DNA of 64,000 bases from Rhizobium favelukesii (GCF_000577275.2 NZ_HG916855.1:1302001-1366000), one strand, 5' to 3'. Positions 1-9,451 are shown, counted from the stretch's first letter. Numbers and translations: made by a program. Notes: generated by a model not told the origin, from the letters alone.

Positions 1-1
1 C

Positions 2-391
2 TATGGTCTCGCATTTACCGTCCTGCTGTTTAGAAGCTTCATCGCGACGATACCGCGCGATCTCGATGAAGCAGCGATTATCGACGGCGCCAAGCCGCTG
101 CAGATCTTTTTCCGGGTCGTCCTTCCGCTGCTAAAACCAGTCACGGTGACCGTCATCGTGGTGCAGTCGATCGCCATTTTCAACGATTTCACCAATCCAC
201 TGTACTACCTGCCGGGTCGGGAAAACGTAACGGTGCAGCTCACACTTTACAATTTCCAGGGACAGTTCCAGACACAGTTCAACCTCTTGTTTATGAACAT
301 CCTTTTGGTGACCATTCCGCCCCTCATCGTTTTCGTGTTCTTCAACCGGCAGATCGTGGCAGGCATGACTGCAGGCGCAGTGAAAGGATAA
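2..391 (+). CDS. Carbohydrate ABC transporter permease, C-terminal part
   Basis: The reading frame is open from base 2, so the N-terminus lies outside the window. The visible part carries the EAA loop typical of binding-protein-dependent permeases (DEAAIIDGAKPLQIFFRVVL, about residues 21-40 of the fragment), which docks on the ATPase. Hydrophobic membrane segments follow, and the end FFNRQIVAGMTAGAVKG is the usual C-terminus of MalG/UgpE-type sugar permeases. The stop is 3 nt before the ATPase gene, so the two are one operon. The family (inner-membrane permease of a CUT1 sugar or polyol importer) is clear; the substrate cannot be told, since the binding protein and first permease are upstream. 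Confidence 0.9.
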   Translation, partial: YGLAFTVLLFRSFIATIPRDLDEAAIIDGAKPLQIFFRVVLPLLKPVTVTVIVVQSIAIFNDFTNPLYYLPGRENVTVQLTLYNFQGQFQTQFNLLFMNILLVTIPPLIVFVFFNRQIVAGMTAGAVKG

Positions 392-394
392 GCC

Positions 395-1375
395 ATGACA
401 AGCGTAGTGCTTGAAAATGTCCGCAAGAGCTTCGGCAGCCTGGATGTGATGAAGGGTGTCGATCTGACGGTGGATGCAGGAGAGTTCTGCGTATTCGTCG
501 GTCCTTCAGGCTGCGGAAAGTCGACTTTGCTGAGGATCATTTCAGGACTTGAAACATCGAGTTCGGGAAAGGTATTCATCGGTGGCAAGGACGTGACCGA
601 CGCCGAACCTTCAAAGCGCGGTATCGCCATGGTCTTTCAATCCTATGCGCTCTACCCGCATCTGACGGTTGGCGAAAACATCGGCTTCGGCCTGTCGCTT
701 GCCAAACGCCCCAAGGCGGAGATCGCCGAGAAGGTCAAGCAGACCGCCGACATTCTTCAGCTTTCCCATCTGCTGGATCGAAAGCCAAAGGCACTGTCTG
801 GCGGACAGCGCCAGCGCGTCGCAATCGGTCGGGCCATCATCCGAAATCCAAAAGTCTTCCTGTTCGATGAGCCGCTGTCCAACCTCGACGCTTCTTTGCG
901 CTCGCAAATGCGCATCGAACTCACCGAACTCCACGCCAAGCTCGGCGCGACGATGATCTACGTCACCCATGACCAGGTCGAGGCGATGACCATGGCCGAC
1001 AAGATCGTCGTTCTCGACGGTGGGAGGATCGAGCAGATCGGAACGCCGATGACACTCTACAACCATCCGGCCACCCCGTTCGTTGCCGGCTTTATCGGCT
1101 CACCCAAAATGAATGTTTTCGAGGGGGAGGTTGCCGCACGGGAAGGATGCCGGACCTATGGCGTGCGCCCTGAGCACATTTCGCTTTCTACGATGGAGGG
1201 AAAGTGGCGTGGTGTCGTGCGGCACATCGAAAGGCTCGGTGCAGACACCGTTGTCTATCTTGACGTCCCTGACCTGCCATCGCTGGTCGTTCGCACGGAT
1301 GGCGATCGCCCGATTTCGATCGGAGAAACGCTGTTTGCGTCACCTTCGAACGGCAAGGAGCACAGGTTTTCCTGA
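395..1375 (+). CDS. CUT1-type sugar ABC transporter ATP-binding protein (UgpC/MsmK family)
   Basis: Cytoplasmic ATPase energising the sugar permease immediately upstream. Walker A GPSGCGKST lies at about residues 36-44, the signature LSGGQRQRVAIGRA near 130, Walker B FLFDEPLSNLD near 155, and the H-loop YVTHDQ near 190. A short C-terminal TOBE-like region follows (YGVRPEHISL). At 326 residues it is shorter than the usual 350-370 for this family, so the C-terminal regulatory domain is trimmed. The start 3 nt after the permease stop fits translational coupling. It is the last gene of the operon, and the next gene downstream is on the other strand. Substrate unknown. Confidence 0.93.
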   Translation: MTSVVLENVRKSFGSLDVMKGVDLTVDAGEFCVFVGPSGCGKSTLLRIISGLETSSSGKVFIGGKDVTDAEPSKRGIAMVFQSYALYPHLTVGENIGFGLSLAKRPKAEIAEKVKQTADILQLSHLLDRKPKALSGGQRQRVAIGRAIIRNPKVFLFDEPLSNLDASLRSQMRIELTELHAKLGATMIYVTHDQVEAMTMADKIVVLDGGRIEQIGTPMTLYNHPATPFVAGFIGSPKMNVFEGEVAAREGCRTYGVRPEHISLSTMEGKWRGVVRHIERLGADTVVYLDVPDLPSLVVRTDGDRPISIGETLFASPSNGKEHRFS

Positions 1376-1701
1376 CATGGCGACGAGCGGGCTTGAGACG
1401 CGGTCATAGTCGCTCGGTGCATCGACACGCCGCGATGATCGCGGATCCGTGCGAGGGGGCAAGCTTGCCCAAGAAAAATTCAAGTCAAAAGTGACGGTCT
1501 GACGGGCGGCTCGCCGCTTGCCGTCAGCACCACCGGGCTCATCAACATCACCAGAGTGCCCCAGTTTGCTTGTGACGTGGTTTGCACTTCGATTGAGTGT
1601 GACCTGCGCGTTCAAAATTGACGCGAAGAACGTCCACGAGCTACTCGCCGGATGGTCCTTCGAGCGAAGCCCCGCGAAGGGAAAGAGGGCGCGCGACTAA
1701 T
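1376..1701. other. Intergenic region between convergent genes
   Basis: This is 326 bases between the sugar ATPase (+) and the Ldh-family gene (-), which converge here. No credible gene is seen. An imperfect hairpin at about 1500-1526 (arms TGACGGGCGG and CCGCTTGCCGTCA) is followed on the minus strand by a T-rich stretch, so it may end minus-strand transcription. A small inverted repeat CGCGATGATCGCG lies near 1431-1443. Confidence 0.4.
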
Positions 1702-2709
1702 TTAGCATGCGTCGAACACTATCTCTCGGAGAACCCTCAAGTGACCCTCGGAAACTTCCAGATCCGATGTCTCGCAGTCTGTTTCTACGCTCTGCGTTGG
1801 AACGTGGACGCCGACGTCCGTCAGGCGCTCGACATGTGTTCGGACGCGTTGTGAAAAACCTTTGTCAGCGGCGGTGGGCGCAATCGCGATGATCGTCATC
1901 CCAGTGTCTGGCGAGCGGTCTCCGGTGAGGAAGTCCGCACCGTCCATCGACCAGGAGGAACCAGTAAGGCCGGCGGCCAGAAGTTCGACGATCAGCGCGA
2001 TGTTGGCGCCCTTGTAGCCGCCGAAGGGGAGAAGCGCACCCTCGATTGCCTCGCGCGCATCAGTCGTCGGCTGGCCGGATCGATCGACTGCCCACCCTTC
2101 CGGAATCTCCTGATGCAGATCGGCGGCTCGTTTCACCCTGACAAACGCGGTGGCACTGGATGCCTGATCGATGACAACAGGGGCCTGCCCGGCGCCCGTC
2201 GGCACGCCAAACGCGATCGGGTTCGTGCAGTAGACTCTCGTTCCTGACCCCGCGGTCGTCATGAGGGCGGGGCCGTTGGCGACGGCGATTGACACGATCC
2301 CATCGAGCGCAAGTCGCCTGACGTAGTAGCCGAGCTCGCCGGCAGTGTAGCTGTTTTTCTGGGAGTACAAGGCCACGCCGAAAGTGCATACCCTCTTGCG
2401 GAAGTCGTCGTAGGCCAGGTCGAACGGTAGCTGGGCGATGCCGCCGTCTGCATCGGCGTGAACGAACGCGGGGAGGACCGGCCGTATGCTGGGTCGCGCG
2501 TTTCCATTGATGCGGCCAGCCTTTAACGCCTCCAGGTAATCCATCAAGTGAGGAAATCCGAGATCTTTGTGCCCGAAACGGGCCGCCGAAAGAGTGGCGG
2601 TGACGAGCGAAGCCGCCATGGCAGGGCTGGCCCCGCATGCAATGCAGGCGCCGGTCGCGAGCTTTGCGGCTTCATCTGCCGAAAGCGTTGTCATGGTGTC
2701 CTGCATCAT
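1702..2709 (-). CDS. Ldh-family (malate/L-lactate/pyrroline-2-carboxylate) NAD(P)H-dependent reductase
   Basis: A member of the Ldh (PF02615) oxidoreductase family, whose members include malate, ureidoglycolate and sulfolactate dehydrogenases and the delta1-pyrroline-2-carboxylate/delta1-piperideine-2-carboxylate reductases. Support includes the N-terminal LMDYLEALKAGRING region, GYYVRRLALDGIVSIAVANGPALM, the IAFGVPTG segment, and a late LLPFGGYKGANIALIVELLAAGLTG motif. The start is placed at 2709 because its ATG overlaps the TGA of the upstream oxidoreductase as ATGA; that gives 335 residues, the usual family length. It is the last gene of the TetR-ProC-transporter-oxidoreductase operon. In a betaine/proline setting a cyclic imino-acid reductase role is plausible, but the substrate is inferred. 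Confidence 0.8.
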   Translation of the reverse strand: MMQDTMTTLSADEAAKLATGACIACGASPAMAASLVTATLSAARFGHKDLGFPHLMDYLEALKAGRINGNARPSIRPVLPAFVHADADGGIAQLPFDLAYDDFRKRVCTFGVALYSQKNSYTAGELGYYVRRLALDGIVSIAVANGPALMTTAGSGTRVYCTNPIAFGVPTGAGQAPVVIDQASSATAFVRVKRAADLHQEIPEGWAVDRSGQPTTDAREAIEGALLPFGGYKGANIALIVELLAAGLTGSSWSMDGADFLTGDRSPDTGMTIIAIAPTAADKGFSQRVRTHVERLTDVGVHVPTQSVETDCETSDLEVSEGHLRVLREIVFDAC

Positions 2710-4694
2710 AGCGCGAGAGCCGCCTTCCTGCCTTCGTAGAATGCATACGGAGCCTGCCGTGGCGCCGCGCAATCACCGATCTCGATCATCTGCCGGCCAG
2801 TGGGGCGAACCTCTTCAGCGAGCCAGTTCGCGGGAAGGTTGGTGGTCGCCAGGACAAGGCAGTCGCCTTCGACGAACTGGGTCTCTCCTGTATTGTGATC
2901 GAGCAACGTGACACCGTTGCCGTGCCATTCCGTCACGCTGACTTCGAGGTGCCAAGTCACGCCGAGCTTCCTCAGCGCCTTTCGAAGAGGAACATCTGCG
3001 GTGGTCCGCAGCAACTCCTTCCCAATCAACGGATCCGGCGACAGGATGGTGACGGTGTGACCATCTTCGGCGAGTTTCCATGCCGTGCCGCCGCCGCGCC
3101 ATCCTCCACCTTCGTCCAAAAGCAAGACCCGCTTTCCCGGTCTTGCCTGTCTCGCCATGACCGCTTCGACTGTGAAGACATTTCCTTTCTCAATACCCGG
3201 CAGTGCTTCGACCGCGGGCAGGGCCTTCTGAAATCCGGTCTCAGGCGAATAGGAGCCCGTCGCCATGATCACGACGTCGACGCCCAGATCCTCGATGTCG
3301 GCGGCGTCGACATAAGTGTTCAATCGTACATCGACCTGCAGCTTGGTGAGCTGTCGGTCGTACCATTCGATCAGATCAAGGATTTGTGCGCGGCGCGGCT
3401 GCATGCCGGCGAGCAGGAAGTTGCCGCCCAGCCGACTGGAGGCCTCCGCCAGGATCACATGGTGACCTCGCTCTGCCGAGGCTCGTGCCGCCTCGAGGCC
3501 GGCCGGGCCGGCGCCGACGACCAGAACGCGCTTTGGATCGTTGGAGGGCGTGAAACGGTCGCCGCCCCAGAGATGCTCACGGCCTGCCGATGGATTGATG
3601 AGACAGCTTATCCAATAGTCGCGCGAGCGACGTCCCCAGCACATCTGATTGCAGGATATGCAGCCACGAATGTCCTCCGGATGATCGTCTCCAGCCTTTC
3701 GCGCAAGATGGGGATCGGCGATCTGGCCGCGAACGATGGAGACGAGGTCGCACGCTCCTTCGCCAAGGACGGTCTCGCCATTCTCCGGCGTCCTGATGTG
3801 GCTCTCCGCGATGACCAGGGCGTGCCTGACCGACCTCTTGATCGTGGCGGCCAGGTCGGCGCCCAGCTTTTCCGGATAGACGAAGGTCGGCATGAGCTTA
3901 TGGAAGTCGAGATACCCTCCCGAGCCGCATGTGACGTAGTCCACCAGACTAAGCTCGTCGTGCAGCGCGACGATCTCGGCTAGGTCATCACGGGATAGGG
4001 TGACGCTATGATCGGGTTCGTCGCTGATGGCCAGCCCGATGATGAATTCGGGGCCGCATTCAGCTCTGATCCCTTCCATGATCGCGCGCGAGAACCGCGT
4101 ACGGTTCTCAATTGAGCCGCCCCATTCGTCCTCTCTCCGGTTCGACCAGGGCGTCCAGAACTGCTCGACGAGACCCAGGTAGGCCGCCCAGACCTCGACG
4201 CCATCGAAACCGGCGTCGCGACAGCGCCTCGCCGCATCGACGAATCCCCTTATGGTCTCCCATATCTCGGCCTTGCTCATCGGATGCGATCCGTCGCTGT
4301 CATGGTAGCTTGGAAGACCCGACGGTGACCAGTGGGCATGGTAGGAGTTGTCGGAGTCTCCATGAGCTCCGACATGGTAGAGCTGCTGGATGGCGACGGC
4401 GCCGTTGTTCTTGATCGCCGCGGTCACGCTCTTGAAGTGCGGAACGACCGCGTCGTCGCCGGGGCGGAAGTTGCCCCGAGTTAGCACCGCGGCCGGGTGG
4501 ACGGGCATTGGCTCGACGACGATCATCGCGGCACCGCCGATTGCTCGCTCTGCATAGTAGGCGACGTGCTGTTCTGTCGGCATCCCGTCACGGGCCATGT
4601 TGGCCGTATGCGCCCCGAACACGATACGGTTTCGCAGCGTGCGTCCTCGAAGTCCGACGGGTGAATTCAGACGTGGAAACAGCTTAGACATCAT
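2706..4694 (-). CDS. Trimethylamine-dehydrogenase-family FMN/Fe-S/FAD oxidoreductase (predicted amine demethylase)
   Basis: A 662-residue protein with an Old-Yellow-Enzyme-like FMN barrel (about 1-350), a canonical 4Fe-4S motif C-x2-C-x3-C-x11-C starting CISCNQMC near residue 345, and a C-terminal FAD/NAD Rossmann part (VLVVGAGPAGLEAARASAERG). This is the architecture of trimethylamine dehydrogenase, 2,4-dienoyl-CoA reductase and the dimethylglycine/N-methylproline demethylases DgcA and StcD. Such enzymes oxidise N-methyl groups and pass electrons to ETF, which is encoded nearby at 12322-14049. GAGG precedes the ATGATG start, and the second ATG (4691) is equally possible. It follows the betaine transporter after a 193-bp gap. 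Exact substrate unknown. Confidence 0.85.
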   Translation of the reverse strand: MMSKLFPRLNSPVGLRGRTLRNRIVFGAHTANMARDGMPTEQHVAYYAERAIGGAAMIVVEPMPVHPAAVLTRGNFRPGDDAVVPHFKSVTAAIKNNGAVAIQQLYHVGAHGDSDNSYHAHWSPSGLPSYHDSDGSHPMSKAEIWETIRGFVDAARRCRDAGFDGVEVWAAYLGLVEQFWTPWSNRREDEWGGSIENRTRFSRAIMEGIRAECGPEFIIGLAISDEPDHSVTLSRDDLAEIVALHDELSLVDYVTCGSGGYLDFHKLMPTFVYPEKLGADLAATIKRSVRHALVIAESHIRTPENGETVLGEGACDLVSIVRGQIADPHLARKAGDDHPEDIRGCISCNQMCWGRRSRDYWISCLINPSAGREHLWGGDRFTPSNDPKRVLVVGAGPAGLEAARASAERGHHVILAEASSRLGGNFLLAGMQPRRAQILDLIEWYDRQLTKLQVDVRLNTYVDAADIEDLGVDVVIMATGSYSPETGFQKALPAVEALPGIEKGNVFTVEAVMARQARPGKRVLLLDEGGGWRGGGTAWKLAEDGHTVTILSPDPLIGKELLRTTADVPLRKALRKLGVTWHLEVSVTEWHGNGVTLLDHNTGETQFVEGDCLVLATTNLPANWLAEEVRPTGRQMIEIGDCAAPRQAPYAFYEGRKAALAL

Positions 4695-4887
4695 CTATCC
4701 TCGAGATGCGTGCGGTGTAATCAATGTCGGGATCGGCGGTGGACCGTTCTCGCCGACTACCGCCACGTGCCAGACGTCGGTATCGCCGTCGAAGTATAGG
4801 GATGGCCGCGCTTGGAGCCCGTTGTGAAGTTCCCTGCGCAGACGATGTTCGGATCGGAGCGGCATCTGCGGCCACTTTCCCTAGAGT

Positions 4888-5967
4888 TTAGAGCGACGCG
4901 ACGAGGGGGTCGGAGCTCCCTTCGGCTTCGCCATGGGAATTCACCATTGCGGTGGCGAGCTGGCGCAACGTGACGACGCCGACCGGCTGGCCGGAGGCCG
5001 ATATGACGGTGACATCGCCTTCCGGGGCCGAGGCAAGCTTGCGAACAGCCTCTTCGACCGTCGATCCCGCCGCCACCGTGGTCCGGCCTGGCGAAGCGCC
5101 GGTGGACCAGGGTTGCATGATCGCTTCGACCTGCACAACACGCCCCCTGTTGACCTCCTTGACGAAGCTCGCGACGTATTCGTCGGCTGGTCGCAGGACG
5201 ATATCCTGGCTCGTTCCTTGCTGGATGACCTTTCCATCCCGGAGGATGGCGATCTGGTCACCCAGTCGAAGGGCCTCGTCGAGATCGTGGGTGATGAAGA
5301 CGATCGTCTTCTTGATCTCCTTCTGGATATCGAGGAGGACCGTCTGCATGTCCGTTCTGATCAAGGGATCGAGCGCGGAGTAGGCTTCGTCCATCAACAG
5401 CACAGGGGCGTCGTTGGACAGTGCGCGGGCCAGGCCGACGCGCTGCTGCATGCCACCAGAGAGCTGGTTCGGATACTTCTGCTCGAACCCCTTGAGGCCG
5501 ACGCGTTCCAACCATCTCATTGCGACATCGACTGCCTTGGCGCGATCGATCCCTTGCACTTCGAGACCGAAGACGGTGTTGTCGAGGACGTTGCGATGAG
5601 GCATCAGCGCGAACTTCTGGAACACCATCGCCGTCTGATGACGGCGGAAGTGTCTGAGCTCGGTCTCGTTCATCGTCACGACGTCGACGCCATCGACCAG
5701 AACCTCGCCGGCTGTCGGATCAATCAGACGATTGATGTGACGGATGAGCGTCGATTTTCCCGAGCCGGATAGACCCATAATGACCTGAATGCGGCCCGAT
5801 GGAATCTCGATGTTGATGTCACGTAAACCCAGCACGTGTCCATGCACCTGGTTGAGCTCTGACTTTGTCATGCCCTGCTTCACCGCATGGATGTGCTTGG
5901 AAGCTTCCGGTCCAAAGATCTTGTACAGATTTCGGATTTTGATGCCGCCGAAACGATGATCAGCCAT
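4888..5967 (-). CDS. Glycine betaine/proline-type ABC transporter ATP-binding protein (ProV/OpuAA family)
   Basis: ATPase of a quaternary-amine importer. Walker A GLSGSGKST at about residues 65-73, signature LSGGMQQRVGLARAL, Walker B VLLMDEAYSALDPLIR, and H-loop FITHDLDEA are present. The N-terminal extension (KIFGPEASKHIHAVKQGMTK) and the DPLIR sequence are hallmarks of the ProV/OpuAA/ChoV group. A single degraded CBS-like segment (VTVISASGQPVGVVTL) is at the C-terminus. A longer reading frame exists upstream, but the start is set at 5967 because homology begins there and it overlaps the permease stop by 8 nt. About 359 residues. Operon partner of the permease and binding protein above it. 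Confidence 0.93.
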   Translation of the reverse strand: MADHRFGGIKIRNLYKIFGPEASKHIHAVKQGMTKSELNQVHGHVLGLRDINIEIPSGRIQVIMGLSGSGKSTLIRHINRLIDPTAGEVLVDGVDVVTMNETELRHFRRHQTAMVFQKFALMPHRNVLDNTVFGLEVQGIDRAKAVDVAMRWLERVGLKGFEQKYPNQLSGGMQQRVGLARALSNDAPVLLMDEAYSALDPLIRTDMQTVLLDIQKEIKKTIVFITHDLDEALRLGDQIAILRDGKVIQQGTSQDIVLRPADEYVASFVKEVNRGRVVQVEAIMQPWSTGASPGRTTVAAGSTVEEAVRKLASAPEGDVTVISASGQPVGVVTLRQLATAMVNSHGEAEGSSDPLVASL

Positions 5968-6847
5968 GGACGATCTCCCGGTGTTTCTGGAGCCGCTTGC
6001 CATACGCCTGGCTGACCCTGTCGAAGATGATTGCGATGCCCACGATGGCAAGGCCGTTGAAGATGCCGAGTGTGAAGTACTGGTTGGCGATCGCCTTGAG
6101 AACCGGCTGGCCGAGACCCTGCACACCGATCATCGACGCTATGACCACCATAGCCAGGGCCATCATGATCGTCTGGTTGATGCCGGCCATGATGGTCGGG
6201 AGCGCCAGCGGCAACTGGACCTTGAAAAGCCGTTGGGAGTTGGAGACCCCAAAGGCGTCGGCGGCCTCGAGAACGTCCTTGTCCACGAGTCGGATGCCGA
6301 GGTCGGTCAGGCGGATCATCGGCGGGATTGCATAGATGACGACGGCAATCAGTCCCGGCACGCGGCCGATCCCCAGCAACATGACGACCGGAATGAGATA
6401 GACGAAGCTCGGCATCGTCTGCATGACGTCGAGAATGGGATTCACGATCCGCTGGAACCGGTCGGAGCGGGCCATCAGGATGCCGATCGGAAGGCCGATC
6501 GCGATGGACAGAACAGTGCACACGAAGATCATCGCGACCGTCCGCATCGTGTCTTCCCACATATCGAAATAGCCGATCAGGAGGAGCGTCACCAGACAGC
6601 CCAGCATGATCTTGAGACTGCGGCTCGCGAGCCACGCGATCACGAGGATCAGCGCCGTTATGATCGGCCACGGCGTCTGCGTCATGAACCGGTCGACGGC
6701 GAGCAGGAAGTGCTGCAGAGGGGAGAAGAGGCCTTCGATCGCATCGCCGTAGGCACGCGTGAACGCCCGAAAGCCGTCGTCGATCGCCTTCTTGAGATCA
6801 CGCAGGCTGTCGTCATTCATATGCGGGAATTTGTAAAACCATTCCAT
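5960..6847 (-). CDS. Glycine betaine/proline-type ABC transporter permease (ProW/OpuAB family)
   Basis: Inner-membrane permease of the betaine importer. It has an N-terminal soluble segment (MEWFYKFPHMNDDS), several hydrophobic helices, and a permease loop DVLEAADAFGVSNSQRLFKV with the EAA pattern. The family phrase QTMPSFVYLIPVVMLLGIG is clear, as is TIMAGINQTIMMALAMVVIASMIG near the end. The start at 6847 is preceded by AGAAAGGGAA; the longer frame has no ribosome site. 295 residues, normal for the family. It lies between the binding-protein and ATPase genes, in the usual order substrate protein, permease, ATPase. A single permease implies a homodimer. Confidence 0.93.
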   Translation of the reverse strand: MEWFYKFPHMNDDSLRDLKKAIDDGFRAFTRAYGDAIEGLFSPLQHFLLAVDRFMTQTPWPIITALILVIAWLASRSLKIMLGCLVTLLLIGYFDMWEDTMRTVAMIFVCTVLSIAIGLPIGILMARSDRFQRIVNPILDVMQTMPSFVYLIPVVMLLGIGRVPGLIAVVIYAIPPMIRLTDLGIRLVDKDVLEAADAFGVSNSQRLFKVQLPLALPTIMAGINQTIMMALAMVVIASMIGVQGLGQPVLKAIANQYFTLGIFNGLAIVGIAIIFDRVSQAYGKRLQKHREIVHG

Positions 6848-6942
6848 TCGGTTCCCTTTCTCTGAAAGAGCCGTCACACGTCTTTTCAATTTTCTGAGCT
6901 CGAAGAGGCGGCGCGCACGGCACACACCGCCTCAGCACGGAA

Positions 6943-7944
6943 CTAGAGCGAAGCTTCGATCTTCTTCGCCGCGTCCTCGGACACCCACTTGGTCCAGATG
7001 TCCTTGTTTTCCTTCAGGAAGTGCTTCGCGCCGTCTTCCCCGCTCGCCTGATTGTCGCTCATCCAGGCCATCAGTTTGTTGACGGTGTCGTTGCTCCAGG
7101 CGCGCTTCCCGAGGTAAGCCATGACGTCAGGACCAGCTTTTTCGGAGAAGGGCTTTGCGACGAGTGTCACGATCGTGTCGGTCGGCCAGGCGTTCGGCTT
7201 CGGATCTGCGCAATCAGCGACCGTGTTGCAGCGTTTCCACTCGGCAGCGTCGGCCGGAACGCCGGCCCCGAGTTTCACCATCTCATACTTTCCAAGCAAA
7301 GCGGTCGGTGCCCAATAGTATCCAACCCAGCCTTCCTTGCGCTCGTAGGCCTTTGCAATCGAGCCGTCGAGGCCGGCGGCCGAGCCCGTATCAACAAGCT
7401 TGAAGCCGGCTTTTTCTGCATCGAAGGCTTTGTAAAGCTGTGAGGTGACAACCGTGCCGCCCCAGCCTTGCGGGCCGTTGTAAATTGCGCCCTTGGACGA
7501 ATCTTCCGCATCAGGGAACAATTCCGGGTGCTTGAGCATATCGGGGATTGTCTTCAGGTCTGGATGTGCGTCCGCAAGATATTTCGGGATCCACCAACCC
7601 TGGACCCCGCCATCGGGGAGAGGCGACCCGACCTTGACGATGCGGCCTTCGTCAGTGCCCTTCTTCACGACATCCGGAAGAAGATCGATCCAGGCTTCCG
7701 GAGCTATGTCCGGTTCACCCTTCTCGGCCATCGAGGTGATCGTCGGAACGGTATCGCCGACGGTGATCTCAGCCTGGCAGCCATATCCTTCGTTGAGGAT
7801 GATCTTGTCGAGATTGGAAAGAACCTCGGCGCTCTGCCAGTTCATGCTGGCGATCGTCAGGGAGCCGCAGTCGGCGGCGTTCGCATGAGAGGCCACTGCG
7901 AGCAGCCCGAACATCATGCACGTTGATGCCAATAGTTTTTTCAT
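6943..7944 (-). CDS. Glycine betaine/proline-type periplasmic binding protein (ProX/OpuAC family)
   Basis: A cleavable signal peptide (MKKLLASTCMMFGLLAVASHANA) is followed by a mature OpuAC (PF04069) domain. Family features include LTIASMNWQSAEVLSNLDKI, GDTVPTITSMAEKGEPDIAPE, VQGWWIPKYLADAHPDL and YYWAPTALLGKYEMVKL, whose aromatic residues would form the cage for a quaternary ammonium group. The start at 7944 is preceded by AAAGGGAACGAG. 333 residues. It captures a betaine-like solute in the periplasm for the permease and ATPase downstream. The surrounding demethylases suggest a methylated betaine (for example proline betaine) as ligand, but this is inference. Confidence 0.93.
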   Translation of the reverse strand: MKKLLASTCMMFGLLAVASHANAADCGSLTIASMNWQSAEVLSNLDKIILNEGYGCQAEITVGDTVPTITSMAEKGEPDIAPEAWIDLLPDVVKKGTDEGRIVKVGSPLPDGGVQGWWIPKYLADAHPDLKTIPDMLKHPELFPDAEDSSKGAIYNGPQGWGGTVVTSQLYKAFDAEKAGFKLVDTGSAAGLDGSIAKAYERKEGWVGYYWAPTALLGKYEMVKLGAGVPADAAEWKRCNTVADCADPKPNAWPTDTIVTLVAKPFSEKAGPDVMAYLGKRAWSNDTVNKLMAWMSDNQASGEDGAKHFLKENKDIWTKWVSEDAAKKIEASL

Positions 7945-8015
7945 TCTCGTTCCCTTTTTTTCTTGCGGCATTTACTTGGGCGGGCGGGCTGCCGCGAAAA
8001 CCCGCCCCACGGCCG

Positions 8016-8810
8016 TTAGGAAGCGTCTCCCATACTCACCGATTTCTGAAATGCAGCCGACAGTCCCCTTGAGACTGCGTCGTTGAAGCCTGATGCGCGC
8101 ATCTCCTCGATCGCTGCCGCGGTCGTCCCGCGATAGTCGACAAACGTTCGGACAACGTCGCTGGGACACTCTTCCCGTCGTTCCATGAGACGGCCCGCAC
8201 CCTTAAGAACGGTCACGACGGCCCTATGGGCGACTTCGGCGGAAAGCCCCTGGCCCTTGGCATGCTCGATCATCGCTAAGGCCAGTAGAGCGGGGAAAGC
8301 CGGTCCGGAGCCACTGAGGCCCGTCAGGTAGTCTATTTGAGATTCGCTGGCGACTTCGTCCTGGACCCCGCATGCCTCGAAGATGGCCCGCACGATCGTG
8401 CGATCGTCTTCGCGAACATTGGGGCTCGCCACCCAGGGCGTGTAGGAAAGTCCGACCTCTGCGGCCGCGTTGGGAAGCGTACGGACCGCTCTTTCAGTCT
8501 GGTGGTTGTTACAAAGGGAGGAGAGCCTGATGCCGGCCATCACCGATATGACGAGCTTCCCACATGCATCGACCTTCAAAGAGCGCCAGTCCTGTGGCCG
8601 CACTGAGAGAATGATGACGTCGGATCGGTCCGCCAGTTCCTGGTTGTCGGCGGTCCAGAACGCATCCGGAAGGATTCCAGGCTTCTCGCGGCGGTAGGAT
8701 AGGGCGAGATCAGATGCCTTGACGACGCCTGCGTCGAGGACTGCGCCGGCAATGGCTCCGCCGAGCCAGCCGGCCCCACCAATCACACCAATGCGCAGTG
8801 AACCGCTCAT
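8016..8810 (-). CDS. ProC-like pyrroline-5-carboxylate reductase family protein
   Basis: 264 residues with an N-terminal dinucleotide-binding motif GVIGGAGWLGGAIAGAVLDAG (about 8-28), the middle motif VISVMAGIRLSSL, a reduced RTLPNAAAEVG motif, and the C-terminal P5CR dimerisation motif TGLSGSGPAFPALLALAM. ProC reduces delta1-pyrroline-5-carboxylate to proline. Here it sits between a betaine binding-protein gene and a TetR gene in a catabolic cluster, so it may act on a related cyclic imine rather than serve proline synthesis. The fingerprint GAGWLG differs from the usual GxGxMG. The TetR gene ends 11 bp upstream. Family assignment firm, substrate open. Confidence 0.85.
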   Translation of the reverse strand: MSGSLRIGVIGGAGWLGGAIAGAVLDAGVVKASDLALSYRREKPGILPDAFWTADNQELADRSDVIILSVRPQDWRSLKVDACGKLVISVMAGIRLSSLCNNHQTERAVRTLPNAAAEVGLSYTPWVASPNVREDDRTIVRAIFEACGVQDEVASESQIDYLTGLSGSGPAFPALLALAMIEHAKGQGLSAEVAHRAVVTVLKGAGRLMERREECPSDVVRTFVDYRGTTAAAIEEMRASGFNDAVSRGLSAAFQKSVSMGDAS

Positions 8811-8821
8811 TTCGATCCTTC

Positions 8822-9451
8822 CTAGTCCGGCTTGTATCCGTGTCTCGCGTAGAAGCGATCCAGTTCTCGTCGCGCGGGTATTTCGCCTGTGTAGATGGCG
8901 ATGTATTCGGGAATCCGTTTCATGCGAACTGCGATGGATTCGTTAGACTGCATCGAGATGTATCCGATCTGAACCAAATATGTTGTACGCGCCCGCACGT
9001 CCGCGGAATTTGCGGGAAGGCCGAAGCGTCTGAGCATGGTCGCGATTGCTTCCATTCTCGTCCGGTCGGCGTTGTGAACCTCCGCCTGAATTTCTTCGGA
9101 CTGAAGGGCCCAGCTTCGGACCGCGAACTCGAACTTGCTGTCGAAAAGCGTCTGGTCCAGCCAGCAGTCGAAGACGTTGAGCATCGCTTCCGCCAAGCTC
9201 TCCGCATAAGCTTCCGACTGCTTGACGATGCCGCCCGTGTTCTTGTCCCGCCAACGTGAGACGAGCGCGCTCAACAGTTCCTCCCGGTCCTTGAAGAACC
9301 AATAGAAGCTCGTTCTGGAGAGGTTGAGCTTCTTGGCAAGGGGCAGAATCTTCACGGAATCGACGCCGGACTCCAACAAAGAGTCGTAGGCCGCTTCCAG
9401 CCACCCGTCTTGTGATCCGCGCCAACCGCTGTCGTTCACACTCTGATCCAT
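8822..9451 (-). CDS. TetR/AcrR-family transcriptional regulator of the betaine cluster
   Basis: The N-terminal helix-turn-helix spans about residues 20-60 (GVDSVKILPLAKKLNLSRTSFYWFFKDREELL), a typical TetR DNA-binding domain with the SFYWFFKDREELL recognition region. The rest is a helical ligand-binding domain of no recognised subtype. The start at 9451 is chosen because residues before it in the longer frame show no homology. It is the first gene of the operon with the ProC-like, transporter, oxidoreductase and Ldh genes, and is divergent from the demethylase at 9598. The intervening DNA has a strong paired inverted repeat, so it probably controls both directions. Confidence 0.9.
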   Translation of the reverse strand: MDQSVNDSGWRGSQDGWLEAAYDSLLESGVDSVKILPLAKKLNLSRTSFYWFFKDREELLSALVSRWRDKNTGGIVKQSEAYAESLAEAMLNVFDCWLDQTLFDSKFEFAVRSWALQSEEIQAEVHNADRTRMEAIATMLRRFGLPANSADVRARTTYLVQIGYISMQSNESIAVRMKRIPEYIAIYTGEIPARRELDRFYARHGYKPD